Positions 32,535 through 42,888 are shown, counted from the stretch's first letter. The stretch: DNA of 64,000 nt from Williamsia sp. 1135 (GCF_002095395.1 NZ_MJEI01000107.1:248001-312000); one strand, 5' to 3'. A program made the numbers and translations. Notes: a model not told the origin generated them from the letters alone.

Positions 32535-33806
32535 GTGTCCACACCAACGCCGATTCGTCGGCAGCTCGAACCGCAGTTCCCCGAGGCCGTCCGGTACGCA
32601 GACGCGGTGAACAGCAAGGCGGTGATGCGCGCACGTCGGGTGGCACAGCGACTGACGGGCAAGGACCTCTTTCCGGCGGAGAAGCACATCCGCACCTTTG
32701 CCGCGGAGATGTTCACCACGGACCCCGTTGCAGAACGATTCGTGGACGAGGTCTACGGCGAACTCGGCGGCGAGGCGGCCCGCGCACTACTCGACAAGGC
32801 GTTGACCGAAGGGCTCGACTCGATCGAGAATCCGCCGCCCGCAATGGTGGCGCTCTTCGAGGAGTTCGAGACCGTTCCCGACTGGGTCGACCCGGTACAG
32901 ATAGCCGAAGGTGAGGCCATCTGGAGGCGCTGGGGGACATCGTTGTTCAGCGTGGCGGGCGGAATCACCCTCGAGATGTACACCGAGGCAGCGGTCGCCA
33001 CCCCGCTGTCGCTCGCAGGTGGTTACGCCGGTGACAACGCCCTGCGGCGGTTCCTGGAGACCGCCCGCTTCTGGATCGACGTGTCCGAGCCCGATGCCCT
33101 CCTGACACCCGGGTCAGCCGGTCGGGCCACCGCCATGCGGGTTCGGGTCATGCACGTCTGGGTCCGCCGCACGGTCGCCGAACATCCCGAATGGGACTCC
33201 GCGCGTTGGGGTCTGCCGATCAGTCAGTCATACCAGTTGCTCACCCTGCTCGGCGGCAGTGTGGTGCCTGCGATGGCGCTGTGGATGGTCGGGGTCCAGA
33301 CCTCGCCACGGGAGATCCGGGTCCTACTGCATTACCAGCGCTACCTCGGACATCTGCTCGGGGTCCGCACGCAGTGGTACCCGGACTCGATCGCCGATTC
33401 GTTGCGACTGCTGGCACTGGTCAACACCACCCGAAGCTACGATTCGGGACCGCACGGCGCAGAACTGATCGAGTCGTTCCCCGCGGCCTTCGCCCCCAGG
33501 GACGGTCACACCGGTCTACGCCGGATCCGTGAACTCTACAATTCACGGATCTGTGCGGCGTATTCGGCGCTGTTCATGATGCCGTGGACGAGACGCAAGT
33601 ACGACATGCCCAGCCCTTTTCCCGCCATCGTGTGGATCGTGCTGAGGCTGCCACTGATGACGATCGTCGAGACCGCACGTCGGGTGTGCCCACCGATCGC
33701 ACGTGTTCACGAACGACTCATGCGAAGGCATCGCGAGAACTGGCATGCCGCCCAGATGGAAGGACGTGAGGCGACTTTCGAGACAGGTCGCGGACTACGC
33801 CGCTGA
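32535..33806 (+). CDS. MpaB-family oxygenase (DUF2236)
   Basis: This 423-residue protein belongs to the MpaB/latex-clearing-protein-like DUF2236 group of heme-containing oxygenases, abundant in actinobacteria. Visible conserved parts are LFSVAGGITLEMYTEAAVA, TARFWIDVSE, the histidine-bearing RVRVMHVWVRR and HPEWDSARWGLPISQ, and LLHYQRYLGHLLGVRTQWYP. No signal peptide is seen, and the substrate is unknown. The GTG at 32535 has AGGAG 5 bases upstream, and a TATGTT -10-like box lies at 32472-32477. It is convergent with pgl, with only 9 bases between the two stops. Confidence 0.78.
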   Translation: MSTPTPIRRQLEPQFPEAVRYADAVNSKAVMRARRVAQRLTGKDLFPAEKHIRTFAAEMFTTDPVAERFVDEVYGELGGEAARALLDKALTEGLDSIENPPPAMVALFEEFETVPDWVDPVQIAEGEAIWRRWGTSLFSVAGGITLEMYTEAAVATPLSLAGGYAGDNALRRFLETARFWIDVSEPDALLTPGSAGRATAMRVRVMHVWVRRTVAEHPEWDSARWGLPISQSYQLLTLLGGSVVPAMALWMVGVQTSPREIRVLLHYQRYLGHLLGVRTQWYPDSIADSLRLLALVNTTRSYDSGPHGAELIESFPAAFAPRDGHTGLRRIRELYNSRICAAYSALFMMPWTRRKYDMPSPFPAIVWIVLRLPLMTIVETARRVCPPIARVHERLMRRHRENWHAAQMEGREATFETGRGLRR

Positions 33807-33815
33807 CGCAGCCGG

Positions 33816-34559
33816 TCAGGGCAGATTCGACGCGGCCGCCGGATCGACAAACCACACCGTGGCCTCGGTACCGTGCGCACCGGCACACGGCCAGTCCATG
33901 AAGTCGGCACCGGCCACGCCTGCTGCGACGGCTTCTGCCTTTTCCGCACCCGATACCAAGAACCAGACCTCGCGTGAACGCGCGATGGCAGGCAGGGTGA
34001 GGGTGATCCGCTTCGGTGGCGGTTTCGGCGAGTTCGTCACGGCCACCACGGAAGCCCGACTCTCGCCGGTCGCGTCCGAGTGCGGGAACAGCGAGTTGAT
34101 GTGGCCTTCGCCGCCCATGCCGAGCAGGTGCAGGTCGAATTGCGGAACTGTCTCGCCGTCGCCTGCCCGGGCAGCCAGGCGTTCGGCGTAGTCGGCGGCG
34201 GCCGCCTCGATGTCGTCACCGAACTCGCCGTCCGACGATGCCATCACGAAGACCCGATCAGCTTTCACCGGAACGTGATCGAGCAGCGCGGCCTGTGCCT
34301 GACCCGCGTTGCGTTCGGAATCATCCGCCGCGACGAAACGCTCGTCCCCCCAGAAGATGTCAACGGCTGACCAATCGATGTCGCCGGAGTTCTTTGCCAG
34401 GGCCTCGAGCAGTGTAATGCCATTGCTTCCGCCCGTCAGCACCACCGATGCGGAGCCGCGGGCTGCCTGAGCCGCCGTGATCGTGTCGATGAACCGTTCG
34501 GTCACCGCGTCGACCAGCGAATCCTTGTCGGCGGACCTGAAAATTTCCGGTGTTGTCAT
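33816..34559 (-). CDS. pgl: 6-phosphogluconolactonase
   Basis: Hydrolyses 6-phosphogluconolactone to 6-phosphogluconate, the second step of the oxidative pentose phosphate pathway. The 247-residue protein of the DevB/Pgl type shows VVLTGGSNGITLLEAL (residues about 40-55), VDIFWGDERFVAADDSERN (about 66-84), LLGMGGEGHINSLFPHS (about 145-161) and a C-terminal MDWPCAG. Its ATG overlaps the opcA stop (ATGA), so it is the last gene of the tkt-tal-zwf-opcA-pgl operon. Confidence 0.94.
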   Translation of the reverse strand: MTTPEIFRSADKDSLVDAVTERFIDTITAAQAARGSASVVLTGGSNGITLLEALAKNSGDIDWSAVDIFWGDERFVAADDSERNAGQAQAALLDHVPVKADRVFVMASSDGEFGDDIEAAAADYAERLAARAGDGETVPQFDLHLLGMGGEGHINSLFPHSDATGESRASVVAVTNSPKPPPKRITLTLPAIARSREVWFLVSGAEKAEAVAAGVAGADFMDWPCAGAHGTEATVWFVDPAAASNLP

Positions 34560-35479
34560 GCGTGAACCCTGTCTTCTGCGCGAATGATGCCGGCCACCCC
34601 CTGGAGGGCGAGATGGTAGATCTCGTCGGGGTCCAGCCGGCGAAGTTCTTCTGCGAGTAGGTTACTCAGCTCGCGGCCCGGAAGTGCAACCCGCCCATCG
34701 GGTTTGCCCGGGATAGAGATGATCGCCTGGTTGCTCATGCCGACGCACAGCACGAGCGGACCGGCCTCACGGTCCACGGTCACCTTGAAGCTGCCGACAG
34801 AACGCGTCACCGGGACATCGAGGACCGAATGCAGCCAGCCCGCGAGCAGGTCGACTGCGGGGGAGTCGGCCGGACCTTCGATCTCGGCTGCGGTGACCGG
34901 ACTGTGTGGCGGTTGATCGAGTGCCGATGCCAGCAGTGCTCGCCATGCGGTGATCCGCGACCAGGCGATGTCGGAGTCGCCCGGGGCATAGGTGGCCAGG
35001 CGTTGCTGCAACTCCGCGGGGACATCGGTTGCGCGGCGGGCGTCGGTGATGCGTCGGGTCCCGAGTTGCCCGATCGGATCCGCGGCCGGATTGTCTGGTC
35101 CACGCCCTGGCCACCAGGTCACCACCGGCGTGTCGGGCAGCATGAACGGGATGACGACGCTCTCACCGTGATTGGCGAGCTCGCCGTAGAGGTGCAGGAC
35201 CACGACCTCGGAGGCGCCGGCATCGCCACCGACCCGGATCTGGGCGTCGAGCCGCGACTGTGTGTTGCGGTCGCCGCGCGCGACGACGATCACCCGGCAG
35301 GGGTGCTCGCGGCTGGCCTCGTTGGCGGCTTCGATGGCGCCCTCTGTCGGCTCGCCCTCGTCGGTGCAGACAAGAAGGGTCAGCACCCGACCGGAGGTGA
35401 ACGCGCCACCGGAGTCACGAATCTTGATGAGCTGCTTGCTGATTGCAGTGGTACTCGTATCGGGAAGTTCGACGATCAT
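34556..35479 (-). CDS. opcA: Glucose-6-phosphate dehydrogenase assembly protein OpcA
   Basis: OpcA is an actinobacterial and cyanobacterial protein needed for activity or assembly of glucose-6-phosphate dehydrogenase. The product is 307 residues from the ATG at 35479, which has GAAGGAG 7 bases upstream and gives MIVELPDTSTTAISKQL, the usual start. Internal conserved parts include RVLTLLVCTDEGE, HPCRVIVVARGD, VVLHLYGEL, MLPDTPVVTWWPG and the C-terminal LLAEELRRLDPDEIYHLAL. An in-frame TTG at 35497 would add six residues. It sits between zwf and pgl, its functional partners. Confidence 0.93.
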   Translation of the reverse strand: MIVELPDTSTTAISKQLIKIRDSGGAFTSGRVLTLLVCTDEGEPTEGAIEAANEASREHPCRVIVVARGDRNTQSRLDAQIRVGGDAGASEVVVLHLYGELANHGESVVIPFMLPDTPVVTWWPGRGPDNPAADPIGQLGTRRITDARRATDVPAELQQRLATYAPGDSDIAWSRITAWRALLASALDQPPHSPVTAAEIEGPADSPAVDLLAGWLHSVLDVPVTRSVGSFKVTVDREAGPLVLCVGMSNQAIISIPGKPDGRVALPGRELSNLLAEELRRLDPDEIYHLALQGVAGIIRAEDRVHA

Positions 35480-35517
35480 TGCTTGCTCCTTCGCCAAGAG
35501 GCACGACTACCGGGAAA

Positions 35518-37056
35518 TCAAGGACGACGCCAGGCCCGCCCGTTGCGGGTCATCATCTCGTCGGCGGACTTCGGGCCCCAGGTGCCCGATTCGTAGCCGT
35601 CCGGTGTGCCCGTCGCAGCCCAGTGTTCGAGGACGGGATCGAGGATCTTCCACGACAACTCGACCTCGGCATTGACCGGGAACAGTGACGGTTCGCCCAG
35701 CAGGACATCGAGGATCAACCGCTCGTAGGCCTCGGGGGAGGACTCGGTGAACGCCTGGCCATAGGAGAAGTCCATGTTGACATCCCGCACTTCCATGGAC
35801 GATCCAGGAACCTTCGAGCCGAAGCGGAGCGTGATGCCCTCGTCGGGCTGCACACGGATCACCAGCGCATTCTGGCTCAGCTCTTCGGTCATCGTCTGAT
35901 CGAAGGGCAGATGTGGGGCCCGTTTGAACACGAGTGCGATCTCGGTGACCCGACGCCCCAAGCGTTTTCCGGTACGCAGGTAGAAGGGAACCCCGGCCCA
36001 TCGGCGGCTGTCGACCTCGACCGCGATCGCGGCGAAGGTCTCGGTCGTCGAATCCGCGGCGAACCCTTTTTCGTCTTTGAGACCCGGGACCGGCTCGCTG
36101 CCCTGCCATCCGGCCTCGTACTGACCCCGGGCGGTGTTCTCGTCCAGCGGCAAGATGTTGCGGGTGGCCGAGAGCACCTTGATCTTCTCGGTCTGCAGCT
36201 CGTGCGGTTCGAACGAGATCGGCTCTTCCATCGCGATCAGAGCCATCAGCTGGATCAGATGGTTCTGGATCACATCACGTGCGGCGCCGATGCCGTCGTA
36301 GTAACCGGCGCGACCACCGAGGCCGATGTCCTCGGCCATGGTGATCTGGACGTGGTCGACGTAGTGCGAACTCCACACGGGGTCGAACAGTTGATTCGCG
36401 AAGCGCAGCGCGAGAATGTTCTGGACGGTTTCCTTGCCGAGGTAGTGATCGATCCGGAAGACCGAATGCTCCGGGAACACCGTGTTGACCACGTTGTTGA
36501 GCTCTTTCGCACTTTCCAGATCATGGCCGAACGGCTTCTCGATGACCACCCGTCGCCACTTGTCCTCGGACTGGTCCGCGAGCCCCGACCGCGAGAGTTG
36601 CTCACACACCACCGGGAACGCCGCCGGCGGAATCGACAGATAGAACGCGTGGTTGCCGTCGGTACCGCGTTTTTCGTCCAACTCACCGAGCGTGTCACGG
36701 AGTTTGTCGAAGGCCTCGGGATCGTCGAACGTGCCCTGAACGAACCGGAATCCCTCACTCAGCCGTTCCCAGACGTCTTCGCGGAACGGGGTCCGGGCAT
36801 TGGCCCGGACCGCGTCGTGCACGACTTGGCCGAAGTCCTCGTGATCCCAATCGCGGCGGGCGAAACCGACCAGCGCGAACCCCGGCGGCAGCAGCCCCCG
36901 GTTCGCGAGATCGTAGACCGCGGGCATCAGCTTCCTGCGGGCCAGATCCCCGGTGACGCCGAAGATGACCAGACTGCATGGTCCGGCGATCCGGGGAAGC
37001 CGCTTGTCCCGTTCATCTCGGAGTGGGTTGACCCAATCAGAGTTGCGGTCGGGCAA
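35518..37056 (-). CDS. zwf: Glucose-6-phosphate 1-dehydrogenase
   Basis: Oxidises glucose 6-phosphate with NADP+, the entry to the oxidative pentose phosphate pathway. The 512-residue protein has the cofactor loop IFGVTGDLARRKLMPAVYDL (residues about 31-50), EKPFGHDL (about 173), the active-site RIDHYLGKETVQNILALRF (about 197-215), and DVQI-type sequence VQITMAEDIGLGGRAGYYDG. The only in-frame start that fits is TTG at 37056, six bases after the tal stop, with AAAG-rich text upstream; this weak start suggests translational coupling to tal. opcA follows after 38 bases. Confidence 0.96.
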   Translation of the reverse strand: MPDRNSDWVNPLRDERDKRLPRIAGPCSLVIFGVTGDLARRKLMPAVYDLANRGLLPPGFALVGFARRDWDHEDFGQVVHDAVRANARTPFREDVWERLSEGFRFVQGTFDDPEAFDKLRDTLGELDEKRGTDGNHAFYLSIPPAAFPVVCEQLSRSGLADQSEDKWRRVVIEKPFGHDLESAKELNNVVNTVFPEHSVFRIDHYLGKETVQNILALRFANQLFDPVWSSHYVDHVQITMAEDIGLGGRAGYYDGIGAARDVIQNHLIQLMALIAMEEPISFEPHELQTEKIKVLSATRNILPLDENTARGQYEAGWQGSEPVPGLKDEKGFAADSTTETFAAIAVEVDSRRWAGVPFYLRTGKRLGRRVTEIALVFKRAPHLPFDQTMTEELSQNALVIRVQPDEGITLRFGSKVPGSSMEVRDVNMDFSYGQAFTESSPEAYERLILDVLLGEPSLFPVNAEVELSWKILDPVLEHWAATGTPDGYESGTWGPKSADEMMTRNGRAWRRP

Positions 37057-37062
37057 TGTCTT

Positions 37063-38187
37063 TCAGCCCTTCGACTTCTCGGCCAACTGCTCAGCTGTGG
37101 CGTCGAGCAGTTCCTTCCACGACGCCTCGAACTTCTCGACGCCCTCGTTCTCGAGGACGACGAACACGTCAGTGATGTCGATGCCGATGGCGGAGAGCTT
37201 GTCGAAGATCTCTTGCGATGCCGGGCCCTGGCCGATGATCGAATCCGGGTTCACCTCACCGTGATCGGCGAAGGCGTCCATCGTCTTCTCCGGCATGGTG
37301 TTGACGGTTCCGGGCGCGACCAGCTCGCCGACGTAGAGGGTGTCCGGGTATGCCGGATCCTTTACGCCGGTCGATGCCCACAACGGCCGCTGGGCGTTGG
37401 CACCCTTGGCGGCCAGCGCAGCGAAACGGTCATCCTTCTCGAACACCTGCTGGTAGGCGGCGTACGCAAGGCGAGCATTCGCGAGCGCAGCCTTGCCCTT
37501 GAGCGCCGTGGCCTCGTCCGAACCGATGGCGTCGAGCCGCTTGTCGATCTCGGTGTCGACGCGCGAGACGAAGAACGACGCGACCGAGTGGATCTTGGAG
37601 ATGTCGTGGCCGGCGGCCGCCGCCTGCTCGAGACCGTCGAGGAAGGCACCCATGACGAGTTCGTAGCGCTCGACGGAGAAGATGAGGGTCACGTTGACGC
37701 TGATGCCCTCGGCGATCGTCTTCGCGATCGCCGGAATGCCCGCCTCGGTGGCCGGGATCTTGATGAGTACGTTGGGCCGGTCGACGATCTTCCACAGTTC
37801 CACTGCCTGCGCGGCGGTCTTGTCCGAGTCGTGTGCCAGTCGGGGATCGACCTCGATCGACACCCGTCCGTCGACGCCCTTCGACGACTCGTACTGCGGA
37901 GCCAGGATGTCGCACGCATTGCGGACGTCGTCGGTGGTGACCGTCCGGATGGTCGCGTCGACGTCGGCGCCGCGGGCGGCGAGTTCGTTCACCTGCTCGT
38001 CGTAGGCGTCGCCCTTGGAGAGGGCGGCCTGGAAGATCGACGGGTTGGTGGTGACGCCGACGACGGATTTCGTGGCGATCAGCTCGGCGAGGTTGCCGGA
38101 CTTGATCCGGGTCCGCGAGAGATCGTCGAGCCAGACCGATACGCCGGCCTGGGACAGTGCAGCAAGATTGGCGTTCTGTTCACTCAT
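37063..38187 (-). CDS. tal: Transaldolase
   Basis: Transfers a dihydroxyacetone unit between sugar phosphates in the non-oxidative pentose phosphate pathway. The 374-residue protein belongs to the longer actinobacterial/cyanobacterial class. Visible are [18 protein letters not shown] and [15 protein letters not shown] near the start, [13 protein letters not shown], the Schiff-base lysine in [13 protein letters not shown] (about 148), and [11 protein letters not shown]-like text [16 protein letters not shown] chose the ATG at 38187 ([11 protein letters not shown]) with GGAG upstream; a TTG four codons earlier is possible. It lies between tkt and zwf. Confidence 0.96.
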   Translation of the reverse strand: MSEQNANLAALSQAGVSVWLDDLSRTRIKSGNLAELIATKSVVGVTTNPSIFQAALSKGDAYDEQVNELAARGADVDATIRTVTTDDVRNACDILAPQYESSKGVDGRVSIEVDPRLAHDSDKTAAQAVELWKIVDRPNVLIKIPATEAGIPAIAKTIAEGISVNVTLIFSVERYELVMGAFLDGLEQAAAAGHDISKIHSVASFFVSRVDTEIDKRLDAIGSDEATALKGKAALANARLAYAAYQQVFEKDDRFAALAAKGANAQRPLWASTGVKDPAYPDTLYVGELVAPGTVNTMPEKTMDAFADHGEVNPDSIIGQGPASQEIFDKLSAIGIDITDVFVVLENEGVEKFEASWKELLDATAEQLAEKSKG

Positions 38188-38217
38188 CGTGCGCTCCAAT
38201 TCTTGGTGGGGGAGTCG

Positions 38218-40299
38218 TTACTTGGCGAGTGCGCGCTCGGCGGCGGCGGTGACGGCCTCGGCGGTGATACCGAACTTCTCGTACAGGATCTTGTAGTCGG
38301 CCGAAGCGCCGTAATGCTCGATCGACACGATCTCGCCGCCGTCCCCTACGAGCCGGTACCACGGCATGGCGATTCCGGCTTCGACGGAAACCCTGGCCTT
38401 GATGCTCGGGGGGATGACCGAGTCGCGGTAGGCCTGATCTTGCTCGTCGAACCATTCCACGCAGGGCATCGAGACAACCCGAGCTGCGATTCCCTTGTCC
38501 TTCAGTGCCTTCTGCGCGTCGACTGCGAGGTAGACCTCGGAACCGGTACCGATCAGGACAACCTGGGGGTCACCGTCGGCTTCGGAGAGGATGTACCCGC
38601 CCTTGGCCACACCTTCCGCGGATGTGCCCTCGAGGATCGGCAGGTTCTGGCGGGTCAGGGCGAGCCCGGCCGGGTTGTGGCGACGCTGCAGGATCTGCTG
38701 CCAGGCGTAGGCGGTCTCGTTCGCGTCACCGGGGCGGACCACATCCAGATCCGGGATGGCCCGCAGGGCTGCGAGGTGCTCGATCGGCTGGTGGGTCGGA
38801 CCGTCTTCACCCAGCCCGATGGAGTCGTGGGTCCAGACGTAGATGGGGTCGGTCTTCATCAGGGAAGCCAGCCGCACCGCGGGTCGCATGTAGTCGGCGA
38901 ACTGCAGGAAGGTGCCGCCGTAAGCGCGCGTCGGACCGTGACGGACGATGCCCGAGAGGATCGCACCCATGGCGTGCTCGCGGATACCGAAGTGCAGCGT
39001 CCTGCCGTAAGGATTGGCACTCCACTGTTTGGTGCTGATCGACGTGGGACCGAACGATGCGGCGCCGTCGATGGTCGTGTTGTTGCTGCCGGCGAGATCG
39101 GCTGAGCCGCCCCATAATTCGGGCAGGATCGGACCGAGTGCGGACAGCACCTTGCCCGAGGCGGAACGGGTCGCCACGTCCTTGTCGCCGACCTCCCACT
39201 TCGGAAGGGCGTCGGTCCAGCCGTCGGGCAGCCCGTTGACGTTGAGCCGGTCGAGCAATGCCTTGCGGTCGGGATTTGCTTCGGCCCACTCGTCGAAGGA
39301 CTTCTCCCAGGCCTTACGCTGCTCGGCGCCGCGTTCGACCAGCGCACGGGTGTGGCCGATGACCTCGTCGGACACGTCGAAGGTCTTGTCCGGATCGAAA
39401 CCGAGGAGCTTCTTCGTCGCCGCGACCTCGTCGTCACCGAGCGCTGACCCGTGTGCGCTACCGGTGTTCTGCTTGTTCGGGGCGGGGAAGCCGATGATCG
39501 TCCGCAGGACGATGATCGACGGCTTGTCGATCACTGCCTTGGCCTTCTCGATGGCCTCTTCGATGGCCGTCACGTTTTCGCCGCCGTCGACGTGCTGCAC
39601 GTGCCAGCCGTACGCCGCGTAACGCGCCGCGACGTCCTCGGACAGCGCGATGTCGGTGTCGTCCTCGATGGAGATGTGGTTCTTGTCGTAGAAGACGATC
39701 AGATTGCCGAGCTGCTGGGTACCGGCCAGCGAGCTGGCTTCGGATGTGACGCCCTCTTCGATGTCACCGTCCGAGGCGATGACATAGATGTAGTGGTCGA
39801 AGGCGCTGCCGCCGACCGGAGCATCCGGGTCGAACAGACCGCGCTCGTAGCGGGCGGCCATCGCCATGCCGACGGAGGAAGCGAGTCCTTGGCCGAGAGG
39901 GCCGGTGGTCATCTCGACGCCGCGGGTGTGTCGGTATTCGGGGTGACCCGGCGTCTTCGAATCCCACGTGCGCAGCGCCTCGATGTCCTCGAGCTCGAGT
40001 CCGAAACCACCGAGGTAGAGCTGGATGTACAGCGTCAGGCTCGAATGCCCGCACGAGAGGATGAACCGGTCGCGGCCCATCCAATCGGTGTCGGTGGGGT
40101 CGTGGCGCATCACACGCTGAAACAGCGTGTACGCGAGTGGGGCCAGACTCATGGCCGTGCCGGGGTGGCCGCTACCGCATTTCTGAACGGCGTCGGCAGC
40201 CAGAACCCGTACTGTGTCAACCGCTTTCGTGTCCACCTCGCTCCAGTCAGCTGGATGAGAGGCCTGGGTTAGCGCGCGAATTTCGTCTGATGCTGACAC
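38218..40299 (-). CDS. tkt: Transketolase
   Basis: Thiamine-diphosphate enzyme moving two-carbon units between sugar phosphates. The 693-residue protein has the N-terminal SGHPGTAMSLAPLAYTLFQ (about 43-61), GPLGQGLASSVGMAMA, the ThDP-binding ASDGDIEEGVTSEASSLAG with NHISIEDDTD, and the pyrimidine domain (RTLHFGIREHAMGAI, THDSIGLGEDGPTHQPIEHL). The start is GTG at 40299. It is the first gene of the minus-strand pentose phosphate operon and divergent from ctaB; a -10 box lies about 64 bases upstream. Confidence 0.97.
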   Translation of the reverse strand: MSASDEIRALTQASHPADWSEVDTKAVDTVRVLAADAVQKCGSGHPGTAMSLAPLAYTLFQRVMRHDPTDTDWMGRDRFILSCGHSSLTLYIQLYLGGFGLELEDIEALRTWDSKTPGHPEYRHTRGVEMTTGPLGQGLASSVGMAMAARYERGLFDPDAPVGGSAFDHYIYVIASDGDIEEGVTSEASSLAGTQQLGNLIVFYDKNHISIEDDTDIALSEDVAARYAAYGWHVQHVDGGENVTAIEEAIEKAKAVIDKPSIIVLRTIIGFPAPNKQNTGSAHGSALGDDEVAATKKLLGFDPDKTFDVSDEVIGHTRALVERGAEQRKAWEKSFDEWAEANPDRKALLDRLNVNGLPDGWTDALPKWEVGDKDVATRSASGKVLSALGPILPELWGGSADLAGSNNTTIDGAASFGPTSISTKQWSANPYGRTLHFGIREHAMGAILSGIVRHGPTRAYGGTFLQFADYMRPAVRLASLMKTDPIYVWTHDSIGLGEDGPTHQPIEHLAALRAIPDLDVVRPGDANETAYAWQQILQRRHNPAGLALTRQNLPILEGTSAEGVAKGGYILSEADGDPQVVLIGTGSEVYLAVDAQKALKDKGIAARVVSMPCVEWFDEQDQAYRDSVIPPSIKARVSVEAGIAMPWYRLVGDGGEIVSIEHYGASADYKILYEKFGITAEAVTAAAERALAK

Positions 40300-40362
40300 G
40301 ATCGTGTGAACTCCTACAAGCTCGACTCCGGTACAGGGCGGGGCTACGCAGAGCCCGACACC

Positions 40363-40368
40363 AGCCTA
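40363..40368 (-). promoter_or_regulatory. -10 element upstream of tkt
   Basis: On the minus strand TAGGCT within CGACTAGGCTG (40372 down to 40362) fits the -10 pattern. It would give a leader of about 55 bases, very close to the predicted gap leader, whose promoter has the same 11-mer. Confidence 0.45.
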
Positions 40369-40531
40369 GTCGTCTCGGCTCGATGTCGTGGCATACGGGA
40401 CGCGAATTGTCGCTGCGCTGCCGACTGTGGTGGGTGACAGGCCGCTGTGGTGGGGTTTCGACCTCGATTCTGGTTATGGAACCCCGGCCGTCTACCATTC
40501 TCTGTAGTAGATGGACGAGTCAGGAGATCTA

Positions 40532-41527
40532 GTGCGGATTGGGGAACGTGTGAGCGGACACGGTTTCGCCTCCTCCCCGGCGACAGGTGGCGGTGAGGCG
40601 CCGCCGGTGTCGACCTCGACAACTCTTCGCCGGCGGATTCAGAGTGCGGCGCTGGCTTATCTCGCGCTCACCAAGCCCCGGGTCATCGAGCTGCTGCTCG
40701 TCGCGACCATCCCGGTGATGCTGTTGGCAGATCGCGGCAACATCGATCTCGCCCTGATGGCGTGGACGTTGCTGGGCGGCTGGTTGGGTGCGGCGAGCGC
40801 GAACACCTTGAACATGGTGGTCGACGCGGACATCGATCAGAAGATGAAACGCACCGAACGTCGGCCTCTGGCCCGGCACGCGGTGTCCACCCGAAGCGCC
40901 CTGATCTTCGGCATCCTGCTCGGTGCGGGGTCGTTCGCCGTTCTGTCGACGATGGCGAACCTTCTCAGCGCTCTGCTGGTGATGGCCACCATCGCGTTCT
41001 ACGTCTTCGTGTACACGATGGTGCTCAAGCGCCGGACCTGGCAGAACGTCGTCTGGGGCGGAGCCGCGGGATGCATGCCCACGCTGGTCGGCTGGGCCGC
41101 GGTGACCGGAAGCCTGGGCTGGCAACCACTGGTGCTGTTCATGGTGATCTTCTTCTGGACCCCTCCGCACACCTGGGCGCTCGCCATGCGTTACAAGGAG
41201 GACTACCGCGCTGCCGGAGTCCCGATGCTCCCGGTGATCGCCACCGAGATCCAGGTCACGCGGCAGATGCTCTTCTATACGTGGGCCACGGTGCTGAGCA
41301 CTCTGATCCTGTGCCTGGCGACCAGCTGGATCTATGCCGCCGTCGCCCTGGCAGCCGGCGGATGGTTCATCTTCGTCGTCCACAAGCTCTACCGTTCGAC
41401 GCTCAGGGGTGAAGAGGTCACACCTCTGAAGGTCTTCCTGCAGTCGAATGAATATCTCGCGATCGTGTTCTGTGGTCTGGCAATCGACTCGGTGATCGGC
41501 TTTCCGACACTCGCCAGCCTGTTCTGA
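40532..41527 (+). CDS. ctaB: Protoheme IX farnesyltransferase (heme O synthase)
   Basis: Adds a farnesyl group to heme B to make heme O for cytochrome oxidase. The 331-residue UbiA-family membrane protein has about eight helices, the first Asp-rich motif [12 protein letters not shown] with [10 protein letters not shown], and the second region [18 protein letters not shown] chose GTG at 40532 because AGGAG lies 5 bases upstream; an ATG at 40511 would add seven residues. A TACCAT -10-like box is at 40493-40498. It is divergent from tkt, as in mycobacteria, and works with the ctaA gene on the other strand further on. Confidence 0.95.
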   Translation: MRIGERVSGHGFASSPATGGGEAPPVSTSTTLRRRIQSAALAYLALTKPRVIELLLVATIPVMLLADRGNIDLALMAWTLLGGWLGAASANTLNMVVDADIDQKMKRTERRPLARHAVSTRSALIFGILLGAGSFAVLSTMANLLSALLVMATIAFYVFVYTMVLKRRTWQNVVWGGAAGCMPTLVGWAAVTGSLGWQPLVLFMVIFFWTPPHTWALAMRYKEDYRAAGVPMLPVIATEIQVTRQMLFYTWATVLSTLILCLATSWIYAAVALAAGGWFIFVVHKLYRSTLRGEEVTPLKVFLQSNEYLAIVFCGLAIDSVIGFPTLASLF

Positions 41528-41655
41528 CGTCATCCGTTCGGTACATCGTCGGCCCATTTCCGGGGTCGGTTGGGCGTGCCGGACGCGATGAGCGTTAACG
41601 TCTGTTGATTCGGGCTTCTCGCTGGGCCTGTTGCCGAACTTCCTTGGGGGGAATC

Positions 41656-42864
41656 GTGTCGTATCCACATGGACCTGGGTCCGGGCCTGCCGGTGGTGGA
41701 CCCGAATGGCAGCCGTATTCAGAACCGACGGTGGCCGGTCAGCCTCACTTCGGGCAGCCACAGCCGGGTAATCCGCAGTATGGGCATCCGGCACCGGGCG
41801 AGGCCTACCAGCCCTACCAGCCCTATCCGCCACAACCGGGTCAGTGGCCTGCGGGGCAGAGTGGCTTCGGACCGGGTGGCGGGCCACCTCCGCCGCGATC
41901 ACGCAAACCCCTGATCATCGGTCTGGTCGCCGGCGCCGCGCTCCTCGTCGTGGTGTTGGTCGTGACGCTCGTGGTGACCCTCGCCGGAGGCGGTGGCGCG
42001 GCCAGCAATCCCGACGCCGCGGTGAAGACCTACCTACAGGCCCTGTCCGATGGCACTGCGCAGAAGGCTCTGGAAGTCATGAAGGCGCCGCCGTCGGATC
42101 TGCTGCTCAACGACGACATCTTGAAGAAGCAGCAGGAGATCGCCAAGATCACCGACATCAAGATCGTCGACACCACCAAGGCCGGAGACATGGCCACTGT
42201 GCAGGCGACCTACAAGTACGGCGACCGCAACGCCGACGAGACGTTCATCCTCCACAAGACGGGTGATTCGTGGCGCTTGGATGAGGGTGCAGTCGGCCTG
42301 GAGCTCTCGCCGTCCATGGACATACCCGAACTCACCGCATTCGGTGTGGCCGTCGACAAGGAAGCCAAGATCTACTATTTCCCCGGCCCGATGGAGTGGG
42401 GGAGCGCGGACAAGAACTTCACCGTCGTCGACACCAAGGCCAAAGACTTCCCGATGTCGGCTCAGGCCTATTTCGGTGTCTCGCAGCTGACCACCGAGCT
42501 CAGCGGTACCGGCCGCAACGCTGTGCAGTCGGCGATCACGGCTTACCTCGACAACTGTGCTCTCTCCAAACAGGCGGACGCATCGGCGGACAAACCTGGT
42601 TGCGGACAGAATGTGTATGCCTACAACGCAGAGCCGGGGTCGGCCACCTGGACCGCACCGACCGACTTGTCGAAACTCGAGTACCGCATCGGCTACGACA
42701 ATCCCGAAGAAGTGTCAGTCAGCGGCCAGCTGCCCTGGTCGGTGACGTACCGCACCACCGCGACGAGCTATCGCCCCGCAGAGAACAAGACCGAACAGGA
42801 CAACGAGTTCCTGTACGGCAAGGTCGACCTCTCGGCCGACCCGCCGACGTTCACCTCGGACTGA
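41656..42864 (+). CDS. Proline/glutamine-rich single-pass membrane protein, DUF4878-like
   Basis: Unknown function. The 402-residue protein begins with about 80 residues rich in Pro, Gln, Gly and Tyr (PQPGNPQYGHPAPGEAYQPY), then one membrane helix (PLIIGLVAGAALLVVVLVV), then an extracytoplasmic part. The segment right after the membrane (NPDAAVKTYLQALSDGTAQK ... TVQATYKYG) resembles DUF4878/NTF2-like lumazine-type stress domains. Two cysteines (DNCALS, KPGCGQN) may pair. The GTG at 41656 follows GGGGGGA; a TAACGT -10-like box lies at 41596-41601. Similar proteins are common next to ctaB in this group (inference). Confidence 0.65.
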   Translation: MSYPHGPGSGPAGGGPEWQPYSEPTVAGQPHFGQPQPGNPQYGHPAPGEAYQPYQPYPPQPGQWPAGQSGFGPGGGPPPPRSRKPLIIGLVAGAALLVVVLVVTLVVTLAGGGGAASNPDAAVKTYLQALSDGTAQKALEVMKAPPSDLLLNDDILKKQQEIAKITDIKIVDTTKAGDMATVQATYKYGDRNADETFILHKTGDSWRLDEGAVGLELSPSMDIPELTAFGVAVDKEAKIYYFPGPMEWGSADKNFTVVDTKAKDFPMSAQAYFGVSQLTTELSGTGRNAVQSAITAYLDNCALSKQADASADKPGCGQNVYAYNAEPGSATWTAPTDLSKLEYRIGYDNPEEVSVSGQLPWSVTYRTTATSYRPAENKTEQDNEFLYGKVDLSADPPTFTSD

Positions 42865-42888
42865 GCCGAGCTACGGCGCCGATGGAGG

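Noticed and set aside
35911-39105. A 1,064-codon open frame on the plus strand
   Set aside because: It runs antisense through zwf, tal and tkt, all with full catalytic motifs. Its own product is Arg/Gly/Val-rich without domains; it is a by-product of GC-biased third positions.
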